Positions 27,821 through 37,357 of a stretch of 64,000 nucleotides of DNA are shown here, piece after piece. The notes under the pieces are model-generated. The model was given only the letters and a program-made list of their open reading frames with translations, ran no database searches and was not told the origin of the DNA. The position numbers and the translations under genes are program-made. Each line of letters starts with the position of its first letter. The stretch's first letter is position 1. Source of the stretch: Spirosoma foliorum (GTDB lineage Bacteria > Bacteroidota > Bacteroidia > Cytophagales > Spirosomataceae); assembly GCF_014117325.1 (NCBI RefSeq), contig NZ_CP059732.1, forward strand, positions 4,849,001-4,913,000. The letters run 5' to 3'.

Positions 27821-28795
27821 TTAATAGCGAAAACGCGGAGTTCTCACAATAGGTTTTTTGCGGGCATCGGGTGCTGGCAAGGCATAACCCAATATAAGTT
27901 CATGCGACGTTGGACTTTTTATTTGAGCGCCACTTGTTACAATATCCAGCGAATATCCAACGCGTAGTGCATTATTACGCATTAAATTTATCCCAACGGT
28001 AGCCATCAAGGCATCCTTCAATCGATAACCGACGCCAGCCCAAATTCGATTGTCATAGGTTCCGACTAAATTAACTGTCGCTACCGATCCACGGACTCCT
28101 TGAAGTGTACTATACTGAACTAACACGGATGGCTGAATATCAATGTTATAACCCAGTCCAAGTCGATACCCAGCGGATAAGTATGCTTTAGGTTCAGACG
28201 GATCAAGCGAGCGGTCAGTCACATAGCTATAGGTGGCTTTATTCAGGTGAGAAACGCTGACACCTAACCAATAGTCGGTTGTGTTGTAATAAACGCCTGC
28301 ACTAATATCAGGTTTAAACTGGTTAATGCGTCCGGTTGGAATTAATGGATCATTTGGGTCTGTGGCCCGAAATTGGCCAAAGTCAAACCCCCGGTTAAAC
28401 ATGCCCGCTTGTACCCCTAATGCCAATGTACCGTTTTTCAGGGCTAAGCGATACGCATAAGATACTTGCACAGCCTGATTAATAGAAGGGCCGTATTTAT
28501 CGTTCAGTGCATAGATACCAATACCGCTCTTAATGCTTGCCAATGGCATATTAAACGACAGTAACTGAGTACTTTGTGCAGCACTACCATCGCCATTACC
28601 AGCAGTCTGGTAACCTAGGTACTGCGTTCGCTGTGTGATCTGCAATCGTGACACGCCCTCCGACCCTGCCGCTGCCGGATTGTAATACAGCGGATTATAC
28701 ATGTATAAACTGAACTGGGGGTCTTGTTGCGCCCGGGCAGTTTGAGCAGCAATGGCCAGTAGTAATAAGGCGTAAACGTAAAATGTGCGAATCAT
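27821..28795 (-). CDS. sprF: PorP/SprF-family type IX secretion outer-membrane protein
   Basis: The start MIRTFYVYALLLLAIAAQTARAQ (28795) gives a signal peptide; an upstream ATG (28834) adds 13 residues that do not. The ~324-aa product begins with the family signature QDPQFSLYMYNPLYYNPAAAG and continues as an outer-membrane beta barrel ending with an aromatic-rich strand and PIVRTPRFRY. PorP/SprF proteins attach to the type IX system at the outer membrane, often anchoring particular cargo. The position directly upstream of gldK is the conserved porP-porKLMN order. Confidence 0.92.
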   Translation of the reverse strand: MIRTFYVYALLLLAIAAQTARAQQDPQFSLYMYNPLYYNPAAAGSEGVSRLQITQRTQYLGYQTAGNGDGSAAQSTQLLSFNMPLASIKSGIGIYALNDKYGPSINQAVQVSYAYRLALKNGTLALGVQAGMFNRGFDFGQFRATDPNDPLIPTGRINQFKPDISAGVYYNTTDYWLGVSVSHLNKATYSYVTDRSLDPSEPKAYLSAGYRLGLGYNIDIQPSVLVQYSTLQGVRGSVATVNLVGTYDNRIWAGVGYRLKDALMATVGINLMRNNALRVGYSLDIVTSGAQIKSPTSHELILGYALPAPDARKKPIVRTPRFRY

Positions 28796-28912
28796 ACAGC
28801 CTAAGCGAAATTCAGAACGGCAATTGATCAACAATCACAGCGTTCTGTTAAACAATATCACAGTTTACAACTAAACGCGTGTAAAGACAAATTATTGGCC
28901 CGTAAATAACGG

Positions 28913-28955
28913 CTAAATGCCGGAATTGAGGTTATTTCTCGGTTCCGGCATTTAG
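28913..28955 (-). terminator. Terminator-like hairpin after hemD
   Basis: Perfect 13-bp stem (28913-28925 with 28943-28955; TGCCGGAA core), 17-base loop. It lies 24 bp beyond the hemD stop on the minus strand, before sprF. Confidence 0.75.
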
Positions 28956-28978
28956 TTTTATATAACAACAATCGTTTA

Positions 28979-29797
28979 TCAATTGTTAGCCTTTTTCAGA
29001 TACAAATCTAAGGCACCTGTCATAGAGGGTGCGTTCGGCAATGGAGCCTCAATATCGAGGGTTAATCCAGCTTCTGTAATCGCTTTGGCAGTGGTTGGAC
29101 CGAAAGCTGCCAACCGCGTTCCATTTTGATTAAAATCTGGGAAATTGCTTAATAACGAACTAACTCCCGACGGGCTAAAAAAGGCGATAATATCGTAGCT
29201 CTTGATATCCAGATCCGACAAATCAGTTGGAACTGTCTCATACATAACAGCTTCTGTGAAATGCAGGCTACTGGTATCCATGAATTCGGGAATATCATTC
29301 CGCCGAATGTTTGAGCAGGGGAACAGAAATTTCTCGCTCTTATGCTTTTTAATCAGATCGAACAGTTCGGTAGCCGTTTTAGTCCCGTTAAAGATTTTAC
29401 GCTTCCGAATGACAATGTATTTCTGCAAATAATTGGCCGTCTGTTCCGAAATACAGAAGTATTTCATATCGGCGGGAACTTCAACCCGACCTTCCTGGCA
29501 AATCCGAAAGAAGTGGTCGATAGCGTTACGGCTCGTGAAAATAATTGCCGTATGGGCAAGAATATTAATTTTCTGACGCCGAAAATCCTTAAACGACACG
29601 CCCTCAATTTGAATAAAGGGTCTGAAGTCAATTTGAAGATTGTACTTGCTAACTAAATCAAAATACGGAGATTTTTCGTCGGCGGGTCTGGATTGGGTTA
29701 CTAACATCCGGTTTACTTTCGTAAGCCGGGCCTCTGTGGATTGCATACTAGTCTCGTTCATTGAATCTCTACTCGGGTCAATAGTCAGTGCAGTCAA
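28979..29797 (-). CDS. hemD: Uroporphyrinogen-III synthase
   Basis: Protein of up to 272 aa; internal ATGs (residues 13, 18 and 31) could be the real start, since the family core begins at VNRMLVTQSRP. It cyclises hydroxymethylbilane to uroporphyrinogen III in haem synthesis. Core features: the VTQSRP strand, IIFTSRNAIDHFF, YFCISEQTANYL, KFLFPCSNIRR, DIIAFFSPSGVSSLL and RLAAFGPTTAKAITEAGL. It sits downstream of the DUF4271 gene on the same strand, a pairing I recall in other Bacteroidota. Confidence 0.9.
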   Translation of the reverse strand: MTALTIDPSRDSMNETSMQSTEARLTKVNRMLVTQSRPADEKSPYFDLVSKYNLQIDFRPFIQIEGVSFKDFRRQKINILAHTAIIFTSRNAIDHFFRICQEGRVEVPADMKYFCISEQTANYLQKYIVIRKRKIFNGTKTATELFDLIKKHKSEKFLFPCSNIRRNDIPEFMDTSSLHFTEAVMYETVPTDLSDLDIKSYDIIAFFSPSGVSSLLSNFPDFNQNGTRLAAFGPTTAKAITEAGLTLDIEAPLPNAPSMTGALDLYLKKANN

Positions 29798-29868
29798 CAG
29801 TTTCTGTCAACAGTTATAGAACGCACTTAGTAACTGTCAATAGCTTCCTGATGCTGAAAACTCATCCA

Positions 29869-31054
29869 TCACAGTGCAAAACGCAAACCGATGATGAGTG
29901 GAATCAATTCAACGATACAAAGGTACGAAAATAAATAAAGATTCTTGATAGGATCAACACTACGTATGACGAAGTATAAGAGAGCTAAACGGGCAGCATA
30001 GAAGACAATCAATGGCAACAAGATAGCATTTTGCGCCCAAGTCGTTGCCGATGTGTTATAGGCAATGATAGCCAGCAAGAGAGTCAACGTGGTGAAAAAT
30101 AGCAGAGATGACTGTAGAATTTTAAAATAATGGACATTCACCACCTCCTGCAATTTGTAAAGCCCTCCCATTATTTCTAAAGCCACGTACTTACCAATCA
30201 GGCTTAAAAAAGCGACGCCACTCAGCAAAAAAAACTCGCCCACCAACCAACCCAATTGCTGTTCTCCTGGTAATAGAGCCCGGGATGCAAAAACATCTAG
30301 GTTACGGCTTTGTACAAAAACAATCAGGTAAGCAATGACAAAGCTTAAATTCAGGGCAAATAATGTATTCGTACTGCTCAATGGTCGATTAATGAGGAAT
30401 GAATCATCTTGTGAACGTATTGAGACTAGATCTCGTAAACTATAAAACCGGTAAAAGGCCCGACTATTGAAGCTAAATAAAAACGCATGGGTAGCTAATA
30501 AGAACAGCAGACCCAAACTCAGGAAATTGTCATAGATCGTCCGAACACGGGGCCGTACGCTCAAGTTATTATCGTTTAATACGACCGGCTTCTGCGTAGC
30601 CGACTTAGGGTAACCAATAAACAACTGCTTATTATCGAGCCCAGGCGCACCATAAATCGTCAGGAAAATTTCTGGTTGACGATAAACCCGGTATAGACTA
30701 TCAATACTCAAAACCTGCCACTGATCGGCCTGGAGTTTTCGTTTGAGAGCCGCGTTGATAAACAGAAAGCCATCTTGTCGGGTAGACATCACCAGACTAT
30801 AATGCCGGTTGCTTTCCAGGTCTACATAAACACTCAATGCCGTTTGATCGGCGTGTAATTCGTTGATATACGGCACGTAGGCTTTCGCACGCTCGTCATA
30901 TATCTGAAAATCATTATGAAAATCGTGAACGGGATAATACTTACCACCCGGACCAATACCGCTGGTACGAGGCTGTGCCTCAGCAGATAAAAAAAAAGAG
31001 CGAAAGAGCCAAAGAGTGAATGAGCGTTATTACAGCTATAGCTGCCTGGCTCAT
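29869..31054 (-). CDS. DUF4271 membrane protein, frameshifted in its signal peptide
   Basis: The intact frame from a GTG at 30876 gives 335 aa: a soluble N-terminal part (YVPYINE, YVDLESNRHYSL, GFLFINAAL) and about seven membrane helices, as in DUF4271 proteins. But homology-like sequence continues upstream without any start codon: a Q-cleavage site in SAEAQ, then YYPVHDFHNDFQIYDERAKA, before an in-frame stop. A second frame begins at an ATG at 31054 (MSQAAIAVITLIHS...) and joins this one only if the run of nine As (30989-30997, nine Ts on the coding strand) is one base shorter. The joined product has a signal peptide ending FFLSAEAQ. So the gene probably runs from 31054 with a homopolymer frameshift. 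Function unknown. Confidence 0.75.
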
Positions 31055-31081
31055 TACATATCTTTCGCTCTTTCGCTCTTT
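30995..31081. repeat. GAGCGAAA-type inverted repeat between sucD and DUF4271
   Basis: AAAGAGCGAAAGAGC (30995-31009) pairs with 31067-31081; pairing continues imperfectly inwards, ending with AATGAGC/GCTCATT. Arms are iterations of GAGCGAAA. It spans the proposed start codon and signal-peptide codons of the DUF4271 gene and begins inside its homopolymer. Confidence 0.8.
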
Positions 31082-31096
31082 CACTCTCTAACTCTT

Positions 31097-31972
31097 TTAT
31101 TTGCCCAACGCTTTCAGCATCGTGTCGCCAATGAGGGCTGGAGACTCAACTACATGGATGCCACATTCCTGCATAATCGCCATTTTAGCAGCAGCTGTGT
31201 CATCTGCACCGCCAACAATAGCACCAGCGTGACCCATACGACGGCCTTTAGGTGCAGTTTGTCCAGCAATAAACCCAACAACGGGTTTCCGGTTGCCATC
31301 GGCCTTAATCCAGCGAGCGGCTTCGGCTTCCATACCACCACCAATCTCACCAATCATAACAATCGCATCAGTGTCAGGATCATTCATGAGCAGTTCAACC
31401 GCCTGTTTCGTAGTTGTACCAATGATTGGATCTCCCCCGATACCAATAGCTGTTGATTGCCCGAGGCCAGCTTTGGTCAACTGATCAACGGCTTCATACG
31501 TCAGCGTACCAGACTTAGAAACGATCCCAATCCGACCTTTCTTAAAGATGAAGCCAGGCATAATACCTACTTTACATTCTTCGGCAGTCATAACACCGGG
31601 GCAGTTTGGCCCAATGAGTCGTACATCTTTATCGGCCAGGTAGTTTTTTACAGCTACCATATCTTCCGTTGGGATACCTTCAGTAATGCAAATGATTACT
31701 TTGATACCAGCTTCGGCAGCTTCCATAATAGCATCGGCAGCAAAAGCGGGCGGTACGAAAATAATGGAAACGTTGGCCCCTGCCTGCTCAACAGCCTGTT
31801 GAACGGTGTTGAATACAGGGCGGTCGAGGTGAGTCTGGCCACCTTTGCCAGGTGTTACGCCCCCAACAACGTTAGTACCATATTCGATCATCTGCTGGGC
31901 ATGAAAACTGCCTTCCGAGCCAGTAAAGCCCTGGACGATAACTTTAGAATCTTTGTTGACTAAAACAGACAT
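31097..31972 (-). CDS. sucD: Succinyl-CoA synthetase (ADP-forming) subunit alpha
   Basis: Protein of 291 aa. The N-terminal CoA-binding Rossmann domain has [16 protein letters not shown], followed by [13 protein letters not shown] and IGPNCPGV. The C-terminal half has the phosphorylated histidine in [10 protein letters not shown] (about H248). It catalyses succinyl-CoA to succinate with ATP formation in the TCA cycle, together with SucC, which is not in this window. Complete. Confidence 0.97.
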   Translation of the reverse strand: MSVLVNKDSKVIVQGFTGSEGSFHAQQMIEYGTNVVGGVTPGKGGQTHLDRPVFNTVQQAVEQAGANVSIIFVPPAFAADAIMEAAEAGIKVIICITEGIPTEDMVAVKNYLADKDVRLIGPNCPGVMTAEECKVGIMPGFIFKKGRIGIVSKSGTLTYEAVDQLTKAGLGQSTAIGIGGDPIIGTTTKQAVELLMNDPDTDAIVMIGEIGGGMEAEAARWIKADGNRKPVVGFIAGQTAPKGRRMGHAGAIVGGADDTAAAKMAIMQECGIHVVESPALIGDTMLKALGK

Positions 31973-32131
31973 AACAGGTTTTAGAAATCGTTGGCGATAC
32001 GGTTATGAAGAGGAAAGAGAAATAGACAAAAGAAAAAGGATTCTGTGGTTGACCACTTCTTATTCTTAGGTTTACTCGTCTTACGTCTTTAAAAGTTGGG
32101 CAAAAGTAGCCGAAACTTCGTAAATTACGTG

Positions 32132-32722
32132 ATGATTTTTTCGCACATCCTTTCCGGTTGTATTCTGGCCGGAGCGGGCGTCGTGGTGTTTTTGCACTTT
32201 TTCGGACGCATTTCTCTCTTCAATCGCCTGTTATGGGGGGTATTTTTGTTAACAACATCGCTGGCTGCCCTAATTGGGGTGCTTTATTATACAGGCAATG
32301 AATCCATGCGCCCACTCCATCAGTCTATGATTTTACTATCTGATACACTGGGAGTTGCCTGCCTTATAACTGCCGTCTATGCCTTATTGAACCGCCAAAC
32401 TCTTTCCTTGATTACATTCGTAGCCACTGTTTTTTTTGGGTTGCTACTGTTCACCGGATTACTATTTCCTAATGCGCGTGTTTTTACACCGATCGTGCCC
32501 TCAATGGGCATTTTAGTATTGATGTTGCTAGCGGTTTTTTCATTAATGCAGCGAAATAAACGGGGCCTCTGGGTGGTATTGGCAGCTATGATGATGGGAT
32601 TAGCCACGAAAGCCGAAGCCTTTGACTCGCTAGTTCACCCAACCGATTTTTACCATTATGCCACAGCCATTGCGTTATGGCTGTTCGGAAAATCCGCAGA
32701 CTGGCGCGTTGGTATTGTCTGA
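32132..32722 (+). CDS. Integral membrane protein of unknown function
   Basis: The start MIFSHILSGCILAGAGVV (32132) is preferred over a TTG 36 bases upstream. About six hydrophobic helices fill the ~196 aa, with few charged residues, ending KSADWRVGIV. No family is recognised. It faces away from sucD (divergent) and is followed by a 114-bp gap before the topoisomerase gene on the same strand. Confidence 0.75.
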   Translation: MIFSHILSGCILAGAGVVVFLHFFGRISLFNRLLWGVFLLTTSLAALIGVLYYTGNESMRPLHQSMILLSDTLGVACLITAVYALLNRQTLSLITFVATVFFGLLLFTGLLFPNARVFTPIVPSMGILVLMLLAVFSLMQRNKRGLWVVLAAMMMGLATKAEAFDSLVHPTDFYHYATAIALWLFGKSADWRVGIV

Positions 32723-32836
32723 AAATTATTTATCAGGAAAAAAGCAAGCCGCTTAACCAATCCCTATCACGACGAGTTACCTTCTCAATTCTTTCCATGT
32801 CGGGAAGGATAAACTAGATCAAACGACTCAACGAAC

Positions 32837-33904
32837 GTGAATTTATTGGAGTTAGCGCATAGTCCAGCCCTGGTCGCTAAGGCCGCCCGGCTGGTGTATA
32901 TGAATGATACAATGCCGGGCATTCATCGCCAGCGAACTGGCAGTCAGTTTACGTATGTTGATCCTGCTGGCCAAAAACTGGAGGACGAAGAAACCCTGGC
33001 CCGAATTCGTAGCATGACTCTACCCCCTGCCTGGGAGGACGTCTGGATCAGCCCCAAGGCTAATGGCCATTTACAGGCAACTGGTATCGATACTAAACAT
33101 CGAAAGCAGTACCGCTACCATACAAAATGGAATGCGATTCGAAGCGAAACAAAATTTTTTCGGATGGTTGCTTTTGGGCAAGCACTGCCTTTACTGCGGG
33201 CACGTTTAGCCAAGGATTTAAAAGTGAAGACGCTTTCCCGCGAAAAAGTAATTGCGATTGCGCTCAGTGTTATGGAACAAACCCTAATTAGGGTAGGTAA
33301 TGCAGCCTATGAAAAAGAATATGGTTCCTATGGTCTGACAACGCTAAAAAACAGGCATGTCAAGCTCGAAGGCAGCGAAGCACGGTTTAGTTTTAAAGGT
33401 AAAAAAGGCATCTATCACGACATTACACTACACGATAAGCGACTATCTCGCTTAGTCAAAGCTTGCCGCGATATTCCTGGAAAAGAATTATTTCAATATT
33501 TCGATCAGGATGGTAATCGCCATTCCATTGACTCAGGTATGGTGAATGAGTATCTGCACGAAACAATGGGCGACGATTTTTCGGCGAAAGACTTCCGCAC
33601 CTGGGCAGGCACCGCCAATGCCTTACGACTTTTAGTTGAATTGGAGCCTTGCGATACGGAAAAAGAATTAAAGAAAAATGTAAATACGGTGCTGGATGAA
33701 GTGGCACATCAATTAGGCAACACCCGCACTGTTTGCCGAAAACATTATGTTCATCCGCAAATTCTGGAGGCTTATGAATGTCAGGATCTTAATCCATATA
33801 TCAAACAAAAAGCCCGATTTCGCCAAACCAGTCCTTTTGGCCTCGATGGTATTGAGAAGCTACTGCTAAAATTTCTCAAAGATCAGGTAAAGTTGGTGAA
33901 GTAA
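32837..33904 (+). CDS. DNA topoisomerase IB
   Basis: Protein of 355 aa in the poxvirus-like/bacterial type IB group, which relaxes supercoils by nicking one strand through a 3'-phosphotyrosine. An N-terminal domain (PGIHRQRTGSQFTYVDPAG, RIRSMTLPPAWEDVWI, RKQYRYHTKW) is followed by the catalytic domain: RVGNAAYEKEYGSYGLTTL, DFRTWAGT and the nucleophile in RKHYVHP (Y304). Starts at GTG. Such enzymes are accessory in bacteria and often show signs of transfer. The last eight codons form one arm of a hairpin. Confidence 0.93.
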   Translation: MNLLELAHSPALVAKAARLVYMNDTMPGIHRQRTGSQFTYVDPAGQKLEDEETLARIRSMTLPPAWEDVWISPKANGHLQATGIDTKHRKQYRYHTKWNAIRSETKFFRMVAFGQALPLLRARLAKDLKVKTLSREKVIAIALSVMEQTLIRVGNAAYEKEYGSYGLTTLKNRHVKLEGSEARFSFKGKKGIYHDITLHDKRLSRLVKACRDIPGKELFQYFDQDGNRHSIDSGMVNEYLHETMGDDFSAKDFRTWAGTANALRLLVELEPCDTEKELKKNVNTVLDEVAHQLGNTRTVCRKHYVHPQILEAYECQDLNPYIKQKARFRQTSPFGLDGIEKLLLKFLKDQVKLVK

Positions 33905-33950
33905 ATGCCGTAATAGGCCTTATTCACTTCACCAACTTTACCTGATCTTT
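33878..33950. repeat. 25-bp inverted repeat overlapping the topoisomerase 3' end
   Basis: Arms 33878-33902 and 33926-33950 are perfectly complementary; the left arm is coding sequence (last eight sense codons, into the stop), the right arm is non-coding. A 23-base spacer separates them. It lies between convergent genes and may act as a terminator for both. Confidence 0.9.
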
Positions 33951-33958
33951 ATCGTTGT

Positions 33959-34153
33959 CTACGTATTTGCTTTCCGAATTTTAATCCCTCTGTTCGAAGC
34001 CCACTCTTCGGCTTTGGCGGTTGCAATAGCAATAGCGCGCTGTTCTTCATTCCCCTCAGCTAGCAGGGCATTGGCGATATCAATGGCTTTGTTACGTACT
34101 GGAGCCATGAAATTCTTCAACGAATTTGGGTATTCTTTCTTTGTCCAGGGCAT
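33959..34153 (-). CDS. Small conserved protein (64 aa), unknown function
   Basis: Basic/acidic mixed protein MPWTKKEYPNSLKNF..., with VRNKAIDIANALLAEG and AIAIATAKAEEWA. I recognise this as a small conserved family seen in many bacteria (often with the pattern PVRNKAIEIANALLxEG...AIAIATAxAxEWA), sometimes fused to or next to DUF2188 domains, but I know no function. It converges on the topoisomerase gene. Confidence 0.8.
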   Translation of the reverse strand: MPWTKKEYPNSLKNFMAPVRNKAIDIANALLAEGNEEQRAIAIATAKAEEWASNRGIKIRKANT

Positions 34154-34211
34154 ATCAGTAAATTAGTTTTGTTAGTCTAGTAGGAAATTAACCTCTTAGC
34201 TAACCAACTGT

Positions 34212-35612
34212 TTACTGCTGACGGCCAAGCTCTTGAGTAATCGTACTACTTAAGCGAAGAAGTTCGATCTCGGCAGTTTTGGCATTATATTCAGCATCGA
34301 TCAACCGAAGTTGTGCATCCAGCAAGTTGCGTTGTACATCCCGAAAACCAACAGCCGTCAGCGTTCCCAATCGGTAGCGGTCGTAGGCAATGTCTACGTT
34401 CTGCGTCGTAATTTTATAATTCTGTACTTCGAGCGATAGCAATTGCAAGTTGGTTCTGTACTGCTGAAATGTCTGGTTAAGCGCTAACTCTAGCTGTACA
34501 CGCTGGTTATTCGTCTGGTATTCAGCATTAAGTGCGTTAGCAGTAGCTACCTGTTTTTGGCGACGCAGGTTAAATCCATTAAAAATGGGCACCGATGCCT
34601 GAATACCATAGGTAAGCCCGTTGTTCCGGGCTGTTGCTAAAATTGAGGTTCCACCCGCCTGGTTATTAACAGCCGTATACGCATAGCCAGATAATAAGTT
34701 TACGGTTGGATACTGTTGTGCCTCGGCCAGTTTTATGTTTAGATCTGCCACTTTACGATTTAATACGGCAGCAGCCAGCAAGGGGTTATTAGAAAGCAAC
34801 GACTCCCGTAATTGCTCAAGAACCAAATTAGAGCGGACTATAATTGTATCCTGTACGGCAAATTCAGTAGTAGGGTCGCGCACAAGAAGCGTATTCAGTA
34901 AAATTTTAGCGTTCGACAGGGCCAATTGCTGGCCTATCAGCGAGGCACTATCGACATTATAATCTACCTGAGCCGTCAGATAATCCACTTTCGAGAAACT
35001 ACCTACTTCGAAGTTAGTTTTGGCCAGATCAAGTCGATATTGTGAAATATCAAGTGCCTGTCGTACAGCGAGTAAACGCTGTAATTGTCGCACAACATTA
35101 TAATAACCCGTTGCAACGCTGGCTAACGTTCCTTCAATATTGGCTCTGGTATTTACTTCGCTAATTCGGACTAACTCTTTTAGCTGATCAAGCACGTAAA
35201 ACGTTGCAAAGCCATTAAAGATGTTCCAGTTTAAGTTAACACTAGCGGTTGTATTTTTACTGATAACACCTGGCAGATCGGTAGGCTGGGTGGTTTGTAT
35301 TAAATAAGACTGCCGTATGTGCTGGTTCGAGTTGTTATTGGTTAGGTTACCACTCAAGACAGGTAAGAAACCAGCGTTACCCAGGGTGTTATTATAGGCA
35401 GCTATTTGTTGCTGCGTCTGGGTTATTTTAATCTGATAGTTTTGGGCAAGTGCCGTTTGAATGGCATTAGCCAAGGTAACTACTTCACCTTGCTGAACAA
35501 TTGTAGCATTGCGTAGAGCACGTTGAATAGGGGTTTGAGCGGGTTGAGTGGGTTGCTGCGCAAGAGCCAGTGTAGGAATACAGGTAAAAAAAAGCCAACT
35601 GCTGAGTTTCAT
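34212..35612 (-). CDS. TolC-family outer membrane efflux protein
   Basis: Protein of 466 aa with a signal peptide (MKLSSWLFFTCIPTLALAQ). Two repeats of the OEP fold are seen: long helical stretches rich in Asn/Gln/Leu (LANAIQTALAQNYQIKITQT; YKITTQNVDIAYDRYRLGTLTAVGFRDVQ). It forms the outer-membrane channel of a tripartite efflux pump or type I exporter; no inner-membrane partner is adjacent. Divergent from the amidohydrolase gene (106 bp). Confidence 0.88.
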   Translation of the reverse strand: MKLSSWLFFTCIPTLALAQQPTQPAQTPIQRALRNATIVQQGEVVTLANAIQTALAQNYQIKITQTQQQIAAYNNTLGNAGFLPVLSGNLTNNNSNQHIRQSYLIQTTQPTDLPGVISKNTTASVNLNWNIFNGFATFYVLDQLKELVRISEVNTRANIEGTLASVATGYYNVVRQLQRLLAVRQALDISQYRLDLAKTNFEVGSFSKVDYLTAQVDYNVDSASLIGQQLALSNAKILLNTLLVRDPTTEFAVQDTIIVRSNLVLEQLRESLLSNNPLLAAAVLNRKVADLNIKLAEAQQYPTVNLLSGYAYTAVNNQAGGTSILATARNNGLTYGIQASVPIFNGFNLRRQKQVATANALNAEYQTNNQRVQLELALNQTFQQYRTNLQLLSLEVQNYKITTQNVDIAYDRYRLGTLTAVGFRDVQRNLLDAQLRLIDAEYNAKTAEIELLRLSSTITQELGRQQ

Positions 35613-35718
35613 TGATTCGAGGTTGATAAGAACAAGTAAGACAAAAATAAGAGAATCTTCAATTAGCCCGTCAGCTTATTCACCTTTCGCCTATCTTGCA
35701 TCTTTCCTTTTAATCCTC

Positions 35719-37350
35719 ATGAAACGTCATCTACTGCTATTTTCTACTCTTGCAGCTCTGGTTACGGGTTGTTCTTTCAAAAAAAAGGCTGATTTACTCG
35801 TTAAAAATGCACAGATCTATACCGCAGATTCCAGTTTTTCGATGGCGGATGCGTTTGTTGTTCAGGATGGAAAATTTCTGGCAGTGGGATCGGAACAGGC
35901 ATTAGCCGGCCAATATGAAGCAACTACTACACTAGATCTGGAAGGCCAGCCCGTTTATCCGGGTTTCTATGATCCTCATGCCCATTTCTTGGGATTAGGC
36001 CAGGTATTGGATCAGGCCGATCTGGTTGGCGCAGAGTCGTACGATGAAGTCATTGAACGGCTGAAAACATTTTATAAAGCCCATCCGAATGTTTTATGGC
36101 TTAGCGGTCGTGGATGGGACCAAAATGACTGGCCCGAAAAAGTTTTCCCAACAAAGGAGAAACTGGATGCTGCCTTCCCAAATGTGCCCGTCGCTTTGAT
36201 GCGTGTAGATGGCCATGCGCTGCTTATCAATTCAAAAGCGCTTAGGCTGGCTAATATAACGGCTGGCTCGAAACTCCCCGGTGGCGAAGTTGTTCTCGAA
36301 AACGGCCAGCCAACGGGTGTATTGGTAGACAATGCCATGCAGTTCATCAGACGGGTAATTCCGCGCCCCGACAACGCTGATAAAACCCGCATGTTATTGA
36401 ATGCCCAAACGGCCTGTTTTGCCTTGGGCTTGACAACGGTATCTGATGCCGGTATTAGCCCCGATGAAATTAATCTGATCGATAGTTTGCAACAAGCGGG
36501 CAAACTCAAGATACGCGATTATGCCATGATTAGCCTTGGCGAACCCAATCTGGATTATTTTCTCAAACGAGGCCCATTTCAGACCGATCGGCTAACCGTA
36601 CGCTCCTTCAAGCTTTATGCCGATGGAGCCTTAGGTTCACGGGGAGCTTGTCTACGCCAACCCTACAGCGATCGCCCCGAAACAAGCGGGTTTCTTTTAC
36701 TGGCTCCATCAGAGCTAGAACGGGTAACAAAACTTATCTACGCGTCTAAATTTCAGGCAAACACTCACTGCATTGGTGATTCGGCGAACCACTTGATGCT
36801 CGATTTATATGGCAAGTTATTAAAAGAGAAAAATGACCGTCGCTGGCGGATCGAACATGCACAGGTAGTATCACCGGAAGATTTTGTGAAGTTTGCCCAA
36901 TATTCGATTATTCCATCGGTACAACCCACCCATGCTACCTCAGATATGTACTGGGCTGGCGATCGACTGGGATCAATTCGGGTTAAAGGGGCCTATGCCT
37001 TTAATGATCTGATGAAACAGAATAGTTTAATTGCTTTTGGCAGCGATTTTCCGGTTGAAGCTCCTAATCCGCTATTTGGCTTTCATGCCGCTGTAGCTCG
37101 CCAGGATGCTAAAAATTTCCCGGCAGGTGGGTATCAAATGGAGAATGCTGTCGACCGTAAATCAGCTCTATTAGCTATGACTCGCTGGGCTGCCTACGCC
37201 AATTTTGAAGACCAACTACGAGGATGCATCGCTCCTGGCAAACAAGCTGACTTTGTGGTTCTTGATCAGGATATTATGACTGCTCCGAACCAGAAACTAC
37301 GGCAGACCAAAGTACGCCAGACCTGGGTCGGTGGCGAGCGGGTTTATTAG
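35719..37350 (+). CDS. Exported amidohydrolase (YtcJ-like)
   Basis: The start MKRHLLLFSTLAALVTGCSFKK (35719) gives a lipoprotein signal with Cys at residue 18; the frame extends further upstream but would overlap the tolC start. The 543-aa product is a metal-dependent amidohydrolase of the PF07969 type: FYDPHAHFLGLG (metal HxH), YADGALGSRGA, ANTHCIGDSANHL, RIEHAQ and AFGSDFPVE (metal Asp). Substrate unknown; relatives act on N-acyl or cyclic amides. Confidence 0.88.
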   Translation: MKRHLLLFSTLAALVTGCSFKKKADLLVKNAQIYTADSSFSMADAFVVQDGKFLAVGSEQALAGQYEATTTLDLEGQPVYPGFYDPHAHFLGLGQVLDQADLVGAESYDEVIERLKTFYKAHPNVLWLSGRGWDQNDWPEKVFPTKEKLDAAFPNVPVALMRVDGHALLINSKALRLANITAGSKLPGGEVVLENGQPTGVLVDNAMQFIRRVIPRPDNADKTRMLLNAQTACFALGLTTVSDAGISPDEINLIDSLQQAGKLKIRDYAMISLGEPNLDYFLKRGPFQTDRLTVRSFKLYADGALGSRGACLRQPYSDRPETSGFLLLAPSELERVTKLIYASKFQANTHCIGDSANHLMLDLYGKLLKEKNDRRWRIEHAQVVSPEDFVKFAQYSIIPSVQPTHATSDMYWAGDRLGSIRVKGAYAFNDLMKQNSLIAFGSDFPVEAPNPLFGFHAAVARQDAKNFPAGGYQMENAVDRKSALLAMTRWAAYANFEDQLRGCIAPGKQADFVVLDQDIMTAPNQKLRQTKVRQTWVGGERVY

Positions 37351-37357
37351 GTCTGTT

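Noticed and set aside
30876..30876. GTG as the true start of the DUF4271 gene
   Set aside because: Family-like sequence and a signal peptide continue upstream; starting here would remove the export signal of a protein with an extracytoplasmic N-terminal part.
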